Source: an uncultured Lachnospiraceae bacterium (GTDB taxonomy: Bacteria > Bacillota > Clostridia > Lachnospirales > Lachnospiraceae). From it: a stretch of 53,607 nt of DNA. This document shows, piece by piece, positions 31,711 through 40,048 of the stretch. The DNA is taken from positions 4,932-58,538 of the forward strand of contig CAJTMZ010000008.1 in the NCBI GenBank assembly GCA_910577445.1, in the 5' to 3' direction. Under the pieces are notes generated by a model that worked only from the letters and a program-made list of their open reading frames with translations, was not told the origin of the DNA and made no database searches. Position 1 is the stretch's first letter, and every line of letters begins with the position of its first letter. A program made the position numbers and the translations under genes.

Positions 31711-33451
31711 AGTCCGTCTCTTCCTTCTCCCCTGGCTCTACCGTCGGGAACCGTAAAATCACCCGGAGCCCGCCGCCCTCTCTTGCCTCCATCAAAATCC
31801 CGTAGTCCCTGCCGTAAACAGCCTTTAATCTGCGGTTTACGTTGGCAACCCCGATGGAAGCCTCCTTTTTCATGGTATCGTTCAAAAGCTCCTCGTTTTT
31901 GGCCGCAAGCTCCTCCTTCGTCATGCCCCGGCCGTTATCTTCCACAATTATCCGGAAATCCTCTTCCTTTTCAACCGCAATCCGTATAAAATTATCCTCT
32001 TCCCTCATGCGGATGCCATGGATAAAATAATTTTCTATAATCGGCTGCAGTACAAACTTGATAATCGGCGTCTGAAGATACTCCTCCGGACATTCCACCA
32101 GAGCCTGAAACTGCTTCTGGTAACGAAACTCAAAGAGCTCCATATACTTTTTGCTGTAGTGCAGTTCCTGGGCCAGCGTAATCACGTCCGCCTCCTTTAG
32201 CTGGGCCCGGAAGGTCACCGCCATGCTGTAAAGCATTTTCCCCACTTCCCTGTCGCCGTTACAGATAGCTTTCATCCGAATCGCCTCTAACGTGTTATAT
32301 AAAAAGTGCGGGTTAATCTGGCTCTGCAGCGCCGCCATCTCCGCGTTCTTCTGCTCGATTTCCGCCAGATACCGTTTCTTTATATGCTCGTCAAGGCGCG
32401 CGCACATCTCATTGAAGTACCGGGAAATCAAATCCAGCTCGTCGCCGTTTTTGTTGGCGGGAATCCGTATATCCAAATCCCCCTCCATAACTCCCGTCAT
32501 TCCGTCCAGTATCCTGTTTAAACGCGTGGCAAGCCGCTGCAGATAATACCTTACCAAAGCCTCCCCAAACGCCATCGCAAAGACTCCCACGGCGAAAATC
32601 ATAAAGACAATGGTTCCGGGAACCCTGGCCGCCTGCTTTCTCTCAAGATAGCTGACGGCATGGTACTGTCCCATCTGGGTATGCTCCGCATAGGCGTCAA
32701 GCAGGCTCTCAAGATTTCCCTCCCTCTCCGCCTCCCTAATCGCGGAAAGTGGTTCCTTTGAAGAGGAGGCAAAGATACCTGTCCCGGCTTCGTTATACAC
32801 AATCAGCTCCGGCCGGTCGTAGTATTCATAAATTTCCCTGAATTTATCCCCCGCAAAGCCCAGAACCATACAGCCTTTCACTTTCATAGTGGCCGGATTC
32901 CGTATTTCCTTCAGATAGGTAAAGCTTTCTTCGTCTGAGAGATTTTCCTCAAAAAACCTGTTCTTAAACGCCTCGCCGGCGCTTTTCCTGTAGCTTTTAC
33001 CGTCCCTTGTATACTCGGTAACCTCATCCCGCTCATAGCTGTAAAGCACCACGTAATTCAAATCGGCGTATGCCTGAAAGGCGTCCAGAAAAAACTTCTC
33101 GATGCCCTTATATTCGCTGATTTTGTTTTCCATGTAGGTGTCCAGCCGGTAACGCTGGTAATCGGAAGGCTCGTCCGTCATATAATGCAGCGCGTCGTTC
33201 AGCTCCATGACGGATTTGTATAAATCCTCGTGGATGTATTCCGCCGTGTCCGCGGTTTCCTCCAGATAGGAGGACGCCGCCCGGCTCATCATCTCCATAT
33301 AATTCAGATTCTGTTCCAGAAACCGCTGCCGGGTGCTGGTATAAAAATAGAGAACCAGAAGCAGTATCACGCATGCAAGAACCGCCGTATATATGTAAAA
33401 TAATTTGTTGTACAACTGCCTTGAGCCCTTAATTTCCATCTTTACAGCCAT
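31682..33451 (-). CDS. YesM/LytS-type sensor histidine kinase
   Basis: About 589 residues. Membrane helices at ~15-35 and ~285-305 flank a ~250-residue extracellular sensing domain (Cache-like by size and position). HAMP follows, then the His_kinase motif of this class (AALQSQINPHFLYNTLEAIR with the phospho-acceptor His) and an ATPase domain (VLQPIIENYFIHG; IIVEDNGRGM; SIGVANVNRRL). The ATG at 33451 directly follows GGAAAGGAGC, the same arrangement as at the AraC gene at 17042. It overlaps the regulator gene and probably senses extracellular sugar, perhaps with the binding protein. Confidence 0.92.
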   Translation of the reverse strand: MAVKMEIKGSRQLYNKLFYIYTAVLACVILLLVLYFYTSTRQRFLEQNLNYMEMMSRAASSYLEETADTAEYIHEDLYKSVMELNDALHYMTDEPSDYQRYRLDTYMENKISEYKGIEKFFLDAFQAYADLNYVVLYSYERDEVTEYTRDGKSYRKSAGEAFKNRFFEENLSDEESFTYLKEIRNPATMKVKGCMVLGFAGDKFREIYEYYDRPELIVYNEAGTGIFASSSKEPLSAIREAEREGNLESLLDAYAEHTQMGQYHAVSYLERKQAARVPGTIVFMIFAVGVFAMAFGEALVRYYLQRLATRLNRILDGMTGVMEGDLDIRIPANKNGDELDLISRYFNEMCARLDEHIKKRYLAEIEQKNAEMAALQSQINPHFLYNTLEAIRMKAICNGDREVGKMLYSMAVTFRAQLKEADVITLAQELHYSKKYMELFEFRYQKQFQALVECPEEYLQTPIIKFVLQPIIENYFIHGIRMREEDNFIRIAVEKEEDFRIIVEDNGRGMTKEELAAKNEELLNDTMKKEASIGVANVNRRLKAVYGRDYGILMEAREGGGLRVILRFPTVEPGEKEETDYDESDVGGK

Positions 33452-33475
33452 GCTCCTTTCCAACCGCAAAAAGGA

Positions 33476-33494
33476 AATGCGGTTATCCCGCATT
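33476..33494 (-). other. Intercistronic hairpin before the kinase gene
   Basis: AATGCGG (33476-33482) pairs with CCGCATT (33488-33494), loop of five, followed on the minus strand by TTCCTTTTTG. It may partly terminate transcription from the YesL side before the kinase gene. Confidence 0.5.
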
Positions 33495-33505
33495 CCCTCT
33501 GCGTC

Positions 33506-34168
33506 TTATTTTTCCAGTTTCCGTAAAAGGCTTTGGTTCATAAACATAACCAGAAATCCGTAAACGCTTCCCATAAACAGCACCGTCGTCCCCGCCGATA
33601 TCTCGAAAGCCGCTAAAATCAGGCAAAGCGCCGCGATGTTCCCCAGCGTAAAGACCGGTTTTGCAATCATAAGCGTAACCGCCGCCTTTATCAGTTGTAT
33701 GTCAGTCATCTCGTACCGGCTGGCAAGCATGTAAAGAGTCGGCGTAATGAGAACAGCCATGGCAAACAGTACGGCAAAAACCACCGCCATCCACAGGCTT
33801 TTCATCCTGACGGAAAAGAACTCCATGTTGGCCTGGCACATGAAAATCACAAAAAGCTGTCCGCACCCAAGCCTTATTTTCTGCCAAAAGCCGGAGAAAA
33901 ATCCTTTCCGGTAATCCCTGATTGCTTTCCCCTCCGTTCCCCTGATAATGCGGTTCATCGCGTACATGACCGCCGACAGGGCCGGGGCCATGGGAAGCAG
34001 GCACAAAAGAAACAGGGGAAGGCATTCCCGTATCTGCCCGGCGCCCACAAACAGCAAAAACAAAAGCGCCGGAATATTGGAAACAATAAACAGCAGATTT
34101 ATGATAAAAAAGTAGCATACCTTTTCACAAAATCCCATTATTCTGTCTATACGGAACAGTTCTCCCAT
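33506..34168 (-). CDS. YesL/DUF624 family membrane protein
   Basis: 220 residues with about five hydrophobic segments (~18-40, ~50-70, ~105-140, ~170-205). It is a member of the YesL (DUF624) family, whose typical features are an N-terminal FCEKVCYFFIINLLFIVSN stretch, PALSAVMYAMNRIIRG and an end rich in Leu/Phe. The family is found almost only in sugar-utilisation operons beside YesM/YesN kinases and regulators, and its function is unknown. AGGAGGAAGG precedes the ATG. It sits between the GH38 mannosidase and the kinase, 20 bases after the former. Confidence 0.88.
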   Translation of the reverse strand: MGELFRIDRIMGFCEKVCYFFIINLLFIVSNIPALLFLLFVGAGQIRECLPLFLLCLLPMAPALSAVMYAMNRIIRGTEGKAIRDYRKGFFSGFWQKIRLGCGQLFVIFMCQANMEFFSVRMKSLWMAVVFAVLFAMAVLITPTLYMLASRYEMTDIQLIKAAVTLMIAKPVFTLGNIAALCLILAAFEISAGTTVLFMGSVYGFLVMFMNQSLLRKLEK

Positions 34169-34187
34169 ACATCCTTCCTCCTTTCAT

Positions 34188-37100
34188 TTAAACAGACAAC
34201 AGTACCGTCTTAATCTCATAGGCATGGAGCTTTAAGGAAATCTTCCCTTCCGCGAATTCCGTAAGGGGCCGCTCCCTCAAATCGCATTCCGCCCATGACC
34301 TGTAAGCAAATCCCGGTTTTACCTCCACTTCCTGAGCCGAGCCTGCAAATTCATGGAAACGGACTGCCAGATACTTTCCGTCCTCGGATTTCTTCACCGC
34401 GTCCAGCTCCACCTGCTCATTGTCAAAGGACAAGAAGCTGTCAAAAGTAAGGTTTGCTTCTCCCGCCACGGCCTCCATGGGCTCGTTCAGCGCGAAGGCT
34501 TCGGGAACCACATTTCCCGCCACAAAGTCTCCCTGATGAGGAAGCAGCGCATAAGTAAACTCATGCTCGCCCTGGTCCTGAAGGTAATCGGGGTGGGTTC
34601 CGGCCCGGAGCAGGGAAATGCGCATCACGTTATCCTTGATGTCATGGCCGTACTTGCAGTCGTTTATGATACTCACGCCGTAATTTCTCTCCGACAAATC
34701 CGCCCATCTGTGGGCAACCGTCTCAAATTTCGCCAAATCCCAGCTTGTGTTCCAGTGATTGGGACGCCTTACATTGCCGTACTGTACGTCGTATGTGCCG
34801 TAGGTGGAGCGGATATCCACCGGAAAAGCCGCTTTCAGGAGCTGATGCTGCTCGTGGTAATCCACCTTTGTCTTAAAGTCAATTCTTCTGTCGCTGCTGT
34901 AAAGCACCATGTCCTGGCGAATCCGGGAGTTCATATAATTCCATTCCATGTGGATATTCATGCGAAGAGGCCCCATTTCCGTGATTTCAAACATGGAAAG
35001 CTCCGTGATTTCCCGCATTTTTTCCTGATAAAAAATGTCCACGTCCCAGGCGTCAAAGTCGATGGGCTTATCCTCAAACACCTGCAGCACGTTGGCCCGC
35101 ATTCCTTCGGGAACCACGTCCCGATGGTAAGTCTTGTCATACAGCCGCACAATCTGCCCGTAGCTGTTCAGGGAAATCTGATAGAAAGGCGTTTCAATCT
35201 CCCTGCCTGTGCCGACGGCAGCATCCGTTACGGTGCCGCTGACGGAAAAGGCCGTCTGCAGCGGCGCGCCCGCCTTTGCCCCCTCTTTTGCTTCCTCAAA
35301 AACAACGGTCTTAAATCCCATTGCCGGAACGTCCTTTACCTCCACGTAGGTAACGCCGCTTCCCTTTTGCGCGGCAAGCTCGTTTCCGTCGGCGTCTCTG
35401 TAAACGCCCTCCCCGCTGCCCGGAAGCGGAACAATCTGGCTCATGGTCCAGCCGGAAGCGTTGATAATCGTATAGGTATTTTCCTTTTTCCCAAGCAAAC
35501 GCTCATACGCCCCGTTCTTTATGCCGCGGGCAATTTTCTCGATATATTTATAATCCTCTCTGGAATCCTCGTAAACCTCGCGGATAGAGGAACCGGGAAT
35601 AATATCGTGGAACTGGTTCGTCAGAATGTGCTTCCATCCCTTTGTCAGCTCCTCCTGCCCGGCAAGGCCAATATCCCCCGAAAGGATTGCCGCCATCGCC
35701 GTCAGCCACTCCGTCCTGCGGTACAAAAGCTCCATCTTCCGGTTCATGCGCTTATTGTATCCCTGGCTGGTGTAAGTCCCTCTGTGGTACTCCAGGTACA
35801 GCTCGCCGTCCCAGGTGTGGACATACTGCTCCGTGTTTTCCACCGTGTCGTGAAGCCTGCGGAAGTATTCGCCGGCTGTGGACATTTTCAGGTTGGGAAG
35901 TCCCGGAATTTTTTCAATTCTTCTCCGGTTCTCCAGCATATCCCGGTTCACGCCGCCGCCCCCGTCGCCGTAGCCAAAGGAAATCAGTAAATCCTTATTC
36001 ACCTGCTTTTCGCTGTAGGCGTTCCAGACGCCCTGCACCGTTCTGGGCGTAATCATGCCGTTATAGGTGTAAAACCAGGAGTCCCTCTCACGCCAGGGCT
36101 CCGGCGTGGTGACAAAGTGGGTCAAAACCTCGCTTCCGTCGATTCCCTTCCATTTAAAAGTATCGTGAGGCATACGGTTATACTGGTTCCAGCTTATCTT
36201 TGTGGTCATAAAGGTGCTGATTCCGGCTTTCTTCAAAATCTGCGGAAGCGCCCAGGAATAACCGAACACATCGGGCAGCCACAGAAATTCCACGTCCTTG
36301 CCGAACTCTTCCTTTATAAATCTGCTGCCAATCAAAATCTGTCTTGTGAGAGATTCCCCGCTGGTTAAGTTGCAGTCAGCCTCCACCCACATGGCCCCGT
36401 CGGCCTCCCAGCGTCCTTCCTCCACTCTTTTTTTGATTTTCCCGTAGATATCCGGAAATTCCTCTTTCATGTACTCATACAGCTGAGGCTGGGTCTGCAG
36501 AAAAATGTATTCCGGGTACATCTCCATCAGACGAAGCACCGTGGAAAAAGAACGGGAGCCTTTTTCTCTTGTATGCTTGAGCCGCCAGAGCCATGCCATA
36601 TCGATATGGGTATGTCCCACGCAGTACACGTTCACCATGGACTTTTTGTCCATCCTGTCAATGCTTTCATTCAGGTAATCGTCGGCCTGATGGACGGATT
36701 CATAAAATTCTTCGCTGCCCGGATAAGACCAGTCAATACAGTGGCACGCGCCGTCAAGGGCTTTCCGAAGCTCATGCTGCATGGGGTCAGAGGCGTCAAG
36801 CTCTGCTAACGTCTGCCATACCATGGAAGCCATGTAGTAAAAATCATCCGTCTTTTCGTCAAGCCATGCCAGGTCCGCCCGGGCAATCCTGTGCTCCTGC
36901 TCCTTCGGGATTCCGCCGCCCTCAAGCCCGGACCACAGGCGGAAAGTCACGTCCACATCCTTTCCGCAGAGTTCCTCCTCAAAAAACACTTCCTTATGAT
37001 TGCTGTCCACACCCTGATACATTTTCCCGTCTATGTAAATCATGGATTCGAAACCGGAGTTATTTCCGCCGCCGGTATTTCCGAAGTCAAAGATTCCCAC

Positions 37101-37349
37101 AACTCTTTTCCCTTTCCATTCCGAGGGAATGTGGATTACCTTATGCATCCAGAGAAATTTGTCGCGCCCTTTCCAGGTATCCCCGACCTTCATCGTCTCC
37201 CATCCCTCAAAGGATTCGGGAAGCTGCGGATTTACCACGCCCTGCGTATCCTCCGCCACGGCAAACTCCAAAAGTTCAATCGTATCCCGATATCTGTACT
37301 GCATCGCCTCGTCGATGCGCCTTTCCAGTTTTCTGTCCGTTAAAAACAT
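34188..37349 (-). CDS. GH38 alpha-mannosidase
   Basis: 1,053 residues, no signal peptide, so it acts in the cytoplasm. It hydrolyses terminal alpha-mannosides. The catalytic domain has zinc ligands in GHTHIDMAWLW (His246, His248, Asp250) and the nucleophile Asp360 in WLPDVFGYSWALPQ. The middle domain (~520-640) and the C-terminal beta-sandwich domains of family 38 are present (RQDMVLYSSDRRIDFKTKVD in part). An N-terminal ~240-residue domain precedes the barrel, as in the long bacterial class. GGAGGG precedes the ATG. It follows the GPH symporter by 165 bases and precedes YesL, so import by the symporter followed by mannosidase action is a likely pairing. Confidence 0.95.
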   Translation of the reverse strand: MFLTDRKLERRIDEAMQYRYRDTIELLEFAVAEDTQGVVNPQLPESFEGWETMKVGDTWKGRDKFLWMHKVIHIPSEWKGKRVVGIFDFGNTGGGNNSGFESMIYIDGKMYQGVDSNHKEVFFEEELCGKDVDVTFRLWSGLEGGGIPKEQEHRIARADLAWLDEKTDDFYYMASMVWQTLAELDASDPMQHELRKALDGACHCIDWSYPGSEEFYESVHQADDYLNESIDRMDKKSMVNVYCVGHTHIDMAWLWRLKHTREKGSRSFSTVLRLMEMYPEYIFLQTQPQLYEYMKEEFPDIYGKIKKRVEEGRWEADGAMWVEADCNLTSGESLTRQILIGSRFIKEEFGKDVEFLWLPDVFGYSWALPQILKKAGISTFMTTKISWNQYNRMPHDTFKWKGIDGSEVLTHFVTTPEPWRERDSWFYTYNGMITPRTVQGVWNAYSEKQVNKDLLISFGYGDGGGGVNRDMLENRRRIEKIPGLPNLKMSTAGEYFRRLHDTVENTEQYVHTWDGELYLEYHRGTYTSQGYNKRMNRKMELLYRRTEWLTAMAAILSGDIGLAGQEELTKGWKHILTNQFHDIIPGSSIREVYEDSREDYKYIEKIARGIKNGAYERLLGKKENTYTIINASGWTMSQIVPLPGSGEGVYRDADGNELAAQKGSGVTYVEVKDVPAMGFKTVVFEEAKEGAKAGAPLQTAFSVSGTVTDAAVGTGREIETPFYQISLNSYGQIVRLYDKTYHRDVVPEGMRANVLQVFEDKPIDFDAWDVDIFYQEKMREITELSMFEITEMGPLRMNIHMEWNYMNSRIRQDMVLYSSDRRIDFKTKVDYHEQHQLLKAAFPVDIRSTYGTYDVQYGNVRRPNHWNTSWDLAKFETVAHRWADLSERNYGVSIINDCKYGHDIKDNVMRISLLRAGTHPDYLQDQGEHEFTYALLPHQGDFVAGNVVPEAFALNEPMEAVAGEANLTFDSFLSFDNEQVELDAVKKSEDGKYLAVRFHEFAGSAQEVEVKPGFAYRSWAECDLRERPLTEFAEGKISLKLHAYEIKTVLLSV

Positions 37350-37514
37350 GATGCCCTCCTGTTAAAAATAAGTCTGTCTGATTGATTACACTCATTCTAC
37401 TACAGCCGCAAAATTATCTCTATTCGGAAAATTCTATATTTGATGTATAAATTTTATATCCGATGACTTTTCCGTCCGCCTGTGCCAAAAACCCCGCTCC
37501 ACAGCTTCTGATTT
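37350..37514 (-). promoter_or_regulatory. Intergenic region upstream of the GH38 gene
   Basis: AT-rich 165-base gap. TAGAAT (37399-37394, minus strand) could be a -10 for GH38, with a poor -35. A TATA-rich imperfect inverted repeat is centred near 37445 and could be an operator. No hairpin terminator for the symporter operon is obvious. Confidence 0.3.
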
Positions 37515-39038
37515 TTAATGCAGATTCGCGCAGATTCTGTCGTATTCCTCCTCGTCCAGTTTGTATTTCTTCTTATATAAAAAGAACGACAACAGCATGA
37601 GAAAACAGGGAACCACCGTCATGGCCGCCAAAAGTCCGGCGCTTTGTCCCGCCGTGACGCCGCCGTGCCTTTCCGCCACGCTGTTTGAAGCGTCTTCCGC
37701 CGCATCCTTTTCAGAGCCGAAAATCACTTCGGATATTTCCGTGAGTTTTTCCTCCTCCGAAATCAGTCCCTGCGCGCACTGCTGCTCCAGCCCGGAAATG
37801 GCATTGGTATAGCCGGTGACCCCGAATAAAAGATAGACCGCGGAGGTAAGAGCCACTATCAGGGCGGAGCTCATTTTGGTAATAAACGGTCTGAGGGAAG
37901 TGATAATTCCCTCGTCCCTTGTTCCGAATTTGTATTCGTTGTACTCCACCGTATTCATAATGGAAATCATCATAATCAGGTAAAAGCAGTACTGTCCGAA
38001 GTTGGAAAACATATATCCGGCCACCAGAAGCCAGAACCTGTCCATCCCGATGCCCGGAACAAACAAAGAAAGGAGCATCAGCGCATACCCCAAAGTGGAT
38101 ATCACGGCCATAATGCCCATCAGCTTTTTCCTGTGAATCCGCCTTGAAACCGCCGGGTACACAATCATCAAAACCGCCGTGGCCGACATACCCACAGTAT
38201 TGAACAGAGAATACAGCCCGCCGTTATAGCCGAAGGTGAAATAAATATAGGCAGAACCAATCCCGCCAATCACCAGCCCGTTCCCCACCTGCTGAATCAG
38301 GAAAATGACCGACACCCACACAAGCTGGTCGTTCCGGGCTATGGTATGAAAGATTTGCTTAAAGGAAAACTTTTCCCTCTCTTCGCCGGCTTTGCCCGTC
38401 TCCCTGTGCTCCCGCACCCCAAACAGCGTAAACATGATGAAAAGAGGCGCAATCACAGCGATAACCAGCGCGATTCTTCCGTATGCCGCCTCCGAACTGC
38501 CGCCGATTGCCCAGGTTCCCGCGGAAAAAACGGGAATCAAGATAGCAGCCAGCGTTCCGCCGATTCCCGCAAACAGGGTGGTGCGGGCGGTAAACCGGTT
38601 CCTCACATCGGCGTCCGAGCCAAGGGCCGGAATCATTCCCCAGTAAGAAATATCGCTCATGGTATAAGTGATGCTGAAAGCAAAATACATCAGCGCAAAA
38701 AACCAAACGAACCGCCAGCCGGAAAGCCTTACGTTAAAAAGCAGATAAATCACCACCGAGGTGGACACCCCGCCCGCCGCCAGCCAGGGCTTGAATTTGC
38801 CGAACCGGGAGCGGGTCCTTTCTATGATATTTCCCATCACAGGGTCGTTTAAGGCGTCAAACACCCTGGCCGCAATCATAATCCCCGTAATCGCCCCGAC
38901 CTGAGCCCCGTTAAGGGAATGGGTAAACAGCACGAAGGTCAGCAGATAGCTGTTAATCAGACTGTAAACCGCATCCCTCCCCATTGTTCCCAGCGGAAAA
39001 AATATCAGATTTTTTTTGGTTGTTTTTTCATCCTGCAT
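37515..39038 (-). CDS. GPH-family (MelB-type) sugar:cation symporter
   Basis: 507 residues with twelve hydrophobic segments. The GPH signature near the first helices is clear (LGTMGRDAVYSLINSYLLTF; ARVFDALNDPVMGNIIERTR), as is SRFGKFKPWL. Family members co-transport glycosides or pentosides with H+ or Na+. A longer cytoplasmic or extracellular loop near 425-470 is acidic and poorly conserved. AGGAG precedes the ATG. It lies six bases after the ribokinase-like gene and downstream of the DraG-like gene, and before GH38, so its substrate may be a mannoside or a riboside. Confidence 0.92.
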   Translation of the reverse strand: MQDEKTTKKNLIFFPLGTMGRDAVYSLINSYLLTFVLFTHSLNGAQVGAITGIMIAARVFDALNDPVMGNIIERTRSRFGKFKPWLAAGGVSTSVVIYLLFNVRLSGWRFVWFFALMYFAFSITYTMSDISYWGMIPALGSDADVRNRFTARTTLFAGIGGTLAAILIPVFSAGTWAIGGSSEAAYGRIALVIAVIAPLFIMFTLFGVREHRETGKAGEEREKFSFKQIFHTIARNDQLVWVSVIFLIQQVGNGLVIGGIGSAYIYFTFGYNGGLYSLFNTVGMSATAVLMIVYPAVSRRIHRKKLMGIMAVISTLGYALMLLSLFVPGIGMDRFWLLVAGYMFSNFGQYCFYLIMMISIMNTVEYNEYKFGTRDEGIITSLRPFITKMSSALIVALTSAVYLLFGVTGYTNAISGLEQQCAQGLISEEEKLTEISEVIFGSEKDAAEDASNSVAERHGGVTAGQSAGLLAAMTVVPCFLMLLSFFLYKKKYKLDEEEYDRICANLH

Positions 39039-39043
39039 TGCTT

Positions 39044-40003
39044 TTATTCTCCTGCCGTTTTGATTTCTTCCCTCTTCGGGATGGACGGAACCGCCCCTTT
39101 CCGGGATACGGCCACAGCCGCCGCCATCGCCGCCCTTTCCATGATTACTTCAATGGCTTCGCCTTTCATCATGCCGTAAACAAAATAGCCGGTAAAGGTA
39201 TCTCCCGCCGCCGTAGTGTCCACTGCTTTCACCGGAAAGCTCCTCTGAAAATGCCGGAAGCTCCCTTGCCCGTAAAAAGCGCCCTGCGCCCCCATGGTGA
39301 CCACAGCCTGCGCCCCGGGGTACTTTTTCAGTATTTTGTCAACCAGCTTTGCGCCGTCCTCTCCGTTTTCGCATTCTTTTCCGCCGTTTTCCCTGTCTTC
39401 GCCTTTTCCGCTGCCTTCCCCGTCCTCTCCGTTTCCGCCGGCGAGGAATCCGGCCTCTATTTCATTTACCAGAAAAACCGATACCTTTGACAAATCGCAG
39501 CCGTTAAGCCCCTCGTCAAAGGGAGAAGGATTTAAAACTATCTTCATTCCCTTTTCATATGCCCTGTCAATGACAACATCCAGCAGATTAATCTCGTTCT
39601 GCAAAACCAGAATATCCCCTTTTCCAAAACCAGCCAGCACTTCCCCAATAAAATCCTCCGTGATTTTCCGGTTGCCGCCTCCGTAGAGAAGAATGCTGTT
39701 CTGGGCGTTGTCGTCCACCTGAATGATGGTGTGGCCGCTCTTTCCCTCCGCCGTCCGAATATAATCCGTATTCACATGGTTTTCCCGGCAGATGTCAAGC
39801 AAAAAACCCCCGTCGTCCGCTCCCACCATACCGGCGTGATAGACCTCCGCCCCTGCCCTTGCGGCGGCTATGGACTGGTTTAAGCCCTTTCCGCCGGGAA
39901 AAACCTCCATTTCCCCGGCTTTTAAGGTTTCCCCGGGCTGCAGAATGTGCGCTACCCGGTACACATAATCAATATTTAACGAGCCAAAATTCAATATTTT
40001 CAC
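39044..40003 (-). CDS. PfkB-family sugar kinase (ribokinase-like) with an acidic insertion
   Basis: 319 residues. The PfkB family signatures are present: GGKGLNQSIAAARAGAEV near residue 37 and DTTAAGDTFTG with the catalytic Asp268. The N-terminal GSLNIDYVY and the overall layout favour a ribokinase, which makes ribose 5-phosphate with ATP. An unusual ~30-residue Gly/Glu/Lys-rich low-complexity stretch (residues ~189-218) is inserted after VNEIEAGFLAG, before the helix that leads to the ATP site. The GTG start follows AGGAGG. It lies between the DraG-like hydrolase and the symporter, all within 46 bases of each other, in one operon. Confidence 0.88.
   Translation of the reverse strand: MKILNFGSLNIDYVYRVAHILQPGETLKAGEMEVFPGGKGLNQSIAAARAGAEVYHAGMVGADDGGFLLDICRENHVNTDYIRTAEGKSGHTIIQVDDNAQNSILLYGGGNRKITEDFIGEVLAGFGKGDILVLQNEINLLDVVIDRAYEKGMKIVLNPSPFDEGLNGCDLSKVSVFLVNEIEAGFLAGGNGEDGEGSGKGEDRENGGKECENGEDGAKLVDKILKKYPGAQAVVTMGAQGAFYGQGSFRHFQRSFPVKAVDTTAAGDTFTGYFVYGMMKGEAIEVIMERAAMAAAVAVSRKGAVPSIPKREEIKTAGE
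39350..39439 (-). repeat. Low-complexity Gly/Glu/Asn-rich coding insertion within the kinase gene
   Basis: About 30 codons read as repeats of (E/G)-N-G-E-D-G and GKG; on the plus strand it is a pyrimidine-rich tract. Inserted between conserved ribokinase motifs. Confidence 0.6.
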
Positions 40004-40048
40004 TGTCTGTCCTCCTGTTTTGGTTCCGCTTTTAAATCAGTTTTGATT

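Noticed and set aside
34353..35990. 545-codon plus-strand frame opposite the GH38 gene
   Set aside because: Shadow of a GC-rich coding gene; no recognisable domain, and GH38 is unambiguous.
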